Shown here piece by piece: positions 20,848 to 23,127 of a DNA stretch of 23,127 bases (positions within the stretch are counted from its first letter, which is position 1; every line of letters begins with the position of its first letter). The translations under genes were made by a program, and so were the position numbers. This DNA comes from a virus, in the IMG/VR virus record IMGVR_UViG_3300031841_003025, positions 1 through 23,127 of that record; one strand, given 5' to 3'. The notes beneath the pieces were generated by a model that saw only the letters and a program-made list of their open reading frames with translations, had not been told where the DNA came from and did not search any database.

Positions 20848-21008
20848 TATGCAGCAAGATATTCTTCAACGCGCTTACACATTGTCTTGAACTTATAAAC
20901 CGCGTCATCTGCTTTACAAAGTTCGGACTTAACAAGCTCTCCGTTATTACGGACGTTGAGCAATGAACCGCTCAATTCAACTTCGATGTTACCAAAAGTT
21001 TTTGTCAT
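20847..21008 (-). CDS. Small unknown protein, 53 aa
   Basis: ATG 21008 to TAA 20847 encodes 53 aa: TKTFGNIEVELSGSLLNVRN (2-21) reads as two or three strands, followed by a helix ending MCKRVEEYLAA. An AAAGG site is well placed, the stop overlaps the SWIM gene start as TAATG, and a duplicated promoter lies just upstream, so it is a convincing gene despite its size. No homologue recognised. Confidence 0.7.
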   Translation of the reverse strand: MTKTFGNIEVELSGSLLNVRNNGELVKSELCKADDAVYKFKTMCKRVEEYLAA

Positions 21009-21033
21009 AACCTTTATCTTTTAATTATATACT

Positions 21034-21065
21034 TAAAGATAAGGATAATGCTATTCGAATCCTAA
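21034..21065 (-). promoter_or_regulatory. Bacteroidota-type promoter for the 53-aa/SWIM operon
   Basis: Minus strand: TTAG (21062-21065), 20 bases beginning GATTCG, TATCTTTA (21034-21041). The 16-mer CTTATCTTTAAGTATA (21028-21043) is identical to that of the HAD gene promoter. A TATAAT also follows (sigma-70-like -10). Confidence 0.55.
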
Positions 21066-21081
21066 GCTTTTGAAAACTTTT

Positions 21082-23127
21082 TTATCGAAAAACTGTTATA
21101 TGTCCCGTTGTTTCAAACGTATTAGCAGGGTTATAACCGATACCTTTTACTTTATAAAAGTAGATGCCATCGGCTACGTAATACCCGCCATTAAACATAC
21201 TACCAGGCCAAACTTCCCCAGGTGTTGTTGATTCCCATACCAATTGTCCCCATCTGTTAAAGATATAAACATTCCAGCGAAGCCAGCATTGAGGATCTGT
21301 TACTACAGCCCATCCGTCATTGACGCCGTCATTATTTGGTGTAAATGTATTGGGGGCAAAATATACGGCACCTAACATACCATCACATGGATCGTAAATA
21401 CAACTGCCGTCATCAATTGATGCAATGGGGTTGTAATTAATTGCAGAAGAATCGGTACAGCCGTATATATTGTATATACAACTGCCATCGTCAACATTAG
21501 CATCGGAGTTATAATTTATAGCTGCAGAATCTGTACAACCGTAGATATAATAGACGCAACTACCATCGTCGACATTAGCTGTAGGATCGTAATTATCTGC
21601 GGCCGGGTCTGTACATCCCAGAAAGGTACAGTTTCCATCATCCATATTCGCTGCTGGATTATAATTATCTGCAGTTGGGTCAGTACATCCGTATATACAT
21701 AATTCATCTGCTATGGATGCATATTCTATACCAGTTTCAATTTCAGTCCAACCGCCGCCTAATCCATTAATATCATTTACCTGAATATAGACACCGCCCA
21801 TACCGTCGGCAAACACCGGAGGAAATTGTAAATAAACTATTTGCCCGGGCTCTAAGATCCCGTTCCAACAAATTTCTTCATCGTAAAGAGAACCAAAGAT
21901 ATTGTAAGAAGCACAGAACTCTGTAATAGTAATATCACCTGTATTTTCATATGCAATTTCTGGGATGTAATATCCACCTTCCCATTCGAACTCACTACAT
22001 TCATATATAGGATTGATATCAATATATGTAAGTTCTAACTCGTCATACTCACACTCAATCTGATCTGGTGTAGGAGGTGTAGTATTAGGAAACTCAACTA
22101 ACCAATGATCTGGTATAGCATCGAACACATAAGGACTGTTAATATAATTAGTAGCCTCCGGATCAGTGCAACCCCAACAGTATAATAATATATCAAATGT
22201 TTGAGTATCAGTCTGCAGTTCTCCATTTTCGTCTATCCAACTTACGGTAACTGTTACTAGGTTTAGATCGCCGGTGAATACATCTGGCAAATCATCTATA
22301 TTAAGTATATCGCCAGGCTGTAATGTTGCATAATAGTCCTGTTCTACTTCTAATACAAGATCGCCGTCCCAAGTTGTTACATTAAAATTAAATGTTAAAC
22401 TATCAATAACGCCTTGACCAACATTTTCGATTAAAAAGTTTTGGTTAAAAAATGGATCTGTACAAGTACCTCCATAGGACCAAATTTCATCTGGGAGTAT
22501 ATCAAGTATTAATTGATCGATAATTTCACATGGATTGTCGTTAGGTTGATTAACATTAACTACTTGAATATTATTAATATCATCAGCAAAATATTCATCA
22601 CTAACGTTATATACGGTTACCGTAAATTGAGTTATACTATCAGGAATTGTATAGTATCCTATAAATTGAGCAGCGTTTGGTTCAATCCAAGACGCCCCAA
22701 ATACATTACCATCTAAGCAGGTGTCCACACCTAATTCAAGAATTTCTACACAATATTGATATAATGTATCTTCTCCATAATTGTATACAAATACTCCATA
22801 AGTTGGGTCATACTCTTCTCCGACGCATTCATTTCCAAAAAATGAAACATTAGGATCAGCATCAGGAAAGAAATATTCACAATTGTTGTTGTCATAAATA
22901 GCATCAGGATTATAGTTACTAGCATTTTCATCCATACATCCTATACATGAATAGTCACAACTGCCATCATTTGAGGTAGCAGATGAATCATAATTACAGG
23001 CAATAGGATCTGTACAACCTAGTACGGGGCCGTATAAACATGTCCCATCATCATAGCCAGCATCGACATCATAATTAGTAGCATCTTCATCCATACATCC
23101 TGGATATAATGGCGGTGGCGCTTCGCA
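21082..23127 (-). CDS. Cys-repeat surface protein with T9SS type B (gliding motility) C-terminal domain; N-terminus outside the window
   Basis: The frame stays open to the right edge (11 further codons beyond the Met at 23094, which lies inside a repeat), so the true start is not visible. Numbering from that Met: repeats of the type GCTDPxAxNYxPxAxxDDGSC occupy about -1 to 74 (three units), a degenerate one at 308-317, and four at 469-567. Between them are Ig/CARDB-like beta domains (about 85-185, 190-305, 350-460). Residues 572-670 match the gliding-motility C-terminal domain: APNTFTPNNDGVNDGW (580-595), VYIFNRWGQLVW (609-620), W-P-G (629-631), VADGIYFYKVKG (640-651) and a final GHITVFR. In Bacteroidota this domain sends proteins through the type IX system to the cell surface. 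In a phage it could mark a secreted surface protein or a captured adhesin used as a fibre. The Asp-rich DDGSC loops may bind calcium. Confidence 0.85.
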   Translation of the reverse strand, partial: CEAPPPLYPGCMDEDATNYDVDAGYDDGTCLYGPVLGCTDPIACNYDSSATSNDGSCDYSCIGCMDENASNYNPDAIYDNNNCEYFFPDADPNVSFFGNECVGEEYDPTYGVFVYNYGEDTLYQYCVEILELGVDTCLDGNVFGASWIEPNAAQFIGYYTIPDSITQFTVTVYNVSDEYFADDINNIQVVNVNQPNDNPCEIIDQLILDILPDEIWSYGGTCTDPFFNQNFLIENVGQGVIDSLTFNFNVTTWDGDLVLEVEQDYYATLQPGDILNIDDLPDVFTGDLNLVTVTVSWIDENGELQTDTQTFDILLYCWGCTDPEATNYINSPYVFDAIPDHWLVEFPNTTPPTPDQIECEYDELELTYIDINPIYECSEFEWEGGYYIPEIAYENTGDITITEFCASYNIFGSLYDEEICWNGILEPGQIVYLQFPPVFADGMGGVYIQVNDINGLGGGWTEIETGIEYASIADELCIYGCTDPTADNYNPAANMDDGNCTFLGCTDPAADNYDPTANVDDGSCVYYIYGCTDSAAINYNSDANVDDGSCIYNIYGCTDSSAINYNPIASIDDGSCIYDPCDGMLGAVYFAPNTFTPNNDGVNDGWAVVTDPQCWLRWNVYIFNRWGQLVWESTTPGEVWPGSMFNGGYYVADGIYFYKVKGIGYNPANTFETTGHITVFR
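21394..21690. repeat. Tandem GCTDP-type protein repeats (four units, DNA level degenerate)
   Basis: Four consecutive ~25-residue units, each opening GCTD and ending DDG(N/S)C. The last two are near-identical at protein level (GCTDSxAINYNxxAxxDDGSC), showing recent duplication. Three more diverged units lie at 22873-23100. Confidence 0.85.

Noticed and set aside
21009-21081. Rho-independent terminator after the T9SS-domain gene
   Set aside because: A/T-rich runs are present but no stable GC stem; the gap is better explained by the promoter of the next gene.
21394-21690. Regular repeats as a CRISPR array
   Set aside because: They are in-frame protein repeats with conserved Cys/Asp codons and no constant DNA repeat with unique spacers.

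Overview
This window is part of a tailed-phage genome with a T4-like (myovirus) gene set, AT-rich by eye. Every gene I can support lies on the minus strand, so transcription runs from high to low coordinates. The T4-like identity rests on a gp6-type baseplate wedge protein, a gp25-type wedge protein, a gp5-type OB-fold hub protein and a gp55-type late sigma factor. Several features point to a Bacteroidota host, probably marine: a gliding-motility/type IX secretion C-terminal domain at the right edge, a DUF4494-like protein, an Hc1/histone-H1-like protein, and promoters of the form TTTG-N19/20-TAnnTTTA. Against this, many genes have good Shine-Dalgarno sequences, which Bacteroidota rarely use. 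No tRNA, CRISPR array, insertion sequence or integrase was seen.

Layout from right to left (direction of transcription): 23127-21082, the C-terminal part of a large Cys-repeat protein with a T9SS-type sorting domain. 21008-19295, a run of very small genes, several overlapping: a 53-aa protein, a SWIM zinc finger, an SH3-like protein, a 45-aa basic protein and a histone-like protein. 19291-16311, small unknown genes plus a class I methyltransferase. 16186-13928, an accessory block: Hsp20, a 64-aa unknown, a polynucleotide 3'-phosphatase-type HAD enzyme and UV damage endonuclease. 13904-12072, a 57-aa protein, a membrane coiled-coil protein and a Cys-rich basic protein. 12032-9656, ClpP-like protease, HD hydrolase, a small membrane protein and the late sigma factor. 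9620-1, a tail/baseplate operon: unknown, gp5-like, IIREEVRT protein, gp25, gp6, DNRLRE-like protein and two large structural proteins, the last cut by the window edge.

The intergenic gaps suggest a two-step transcription programme. Six gaps carry TT(T/A)G or TTG, then 19-20 bases, then TAt(c/a)TTTA, close to the Bacteroidota housekeeping promoter; one of them drives the clpP-HD-sigma operon. A second motif, ATATTTAT just upstream of an AAAGG ribosome-binding site and without an evident -33 box, precedes the virion operon and other genes and is a candidate late promoter for the gp55-like sigma. The palindrome GCCGGC is also strikingly over-represented (15 copies, 4 of them inside GGCCGGCC). 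These motifs, the phage-borne T9SS domain and a shared N-terminal helix in two unrelated proteins are the most unusual observations.
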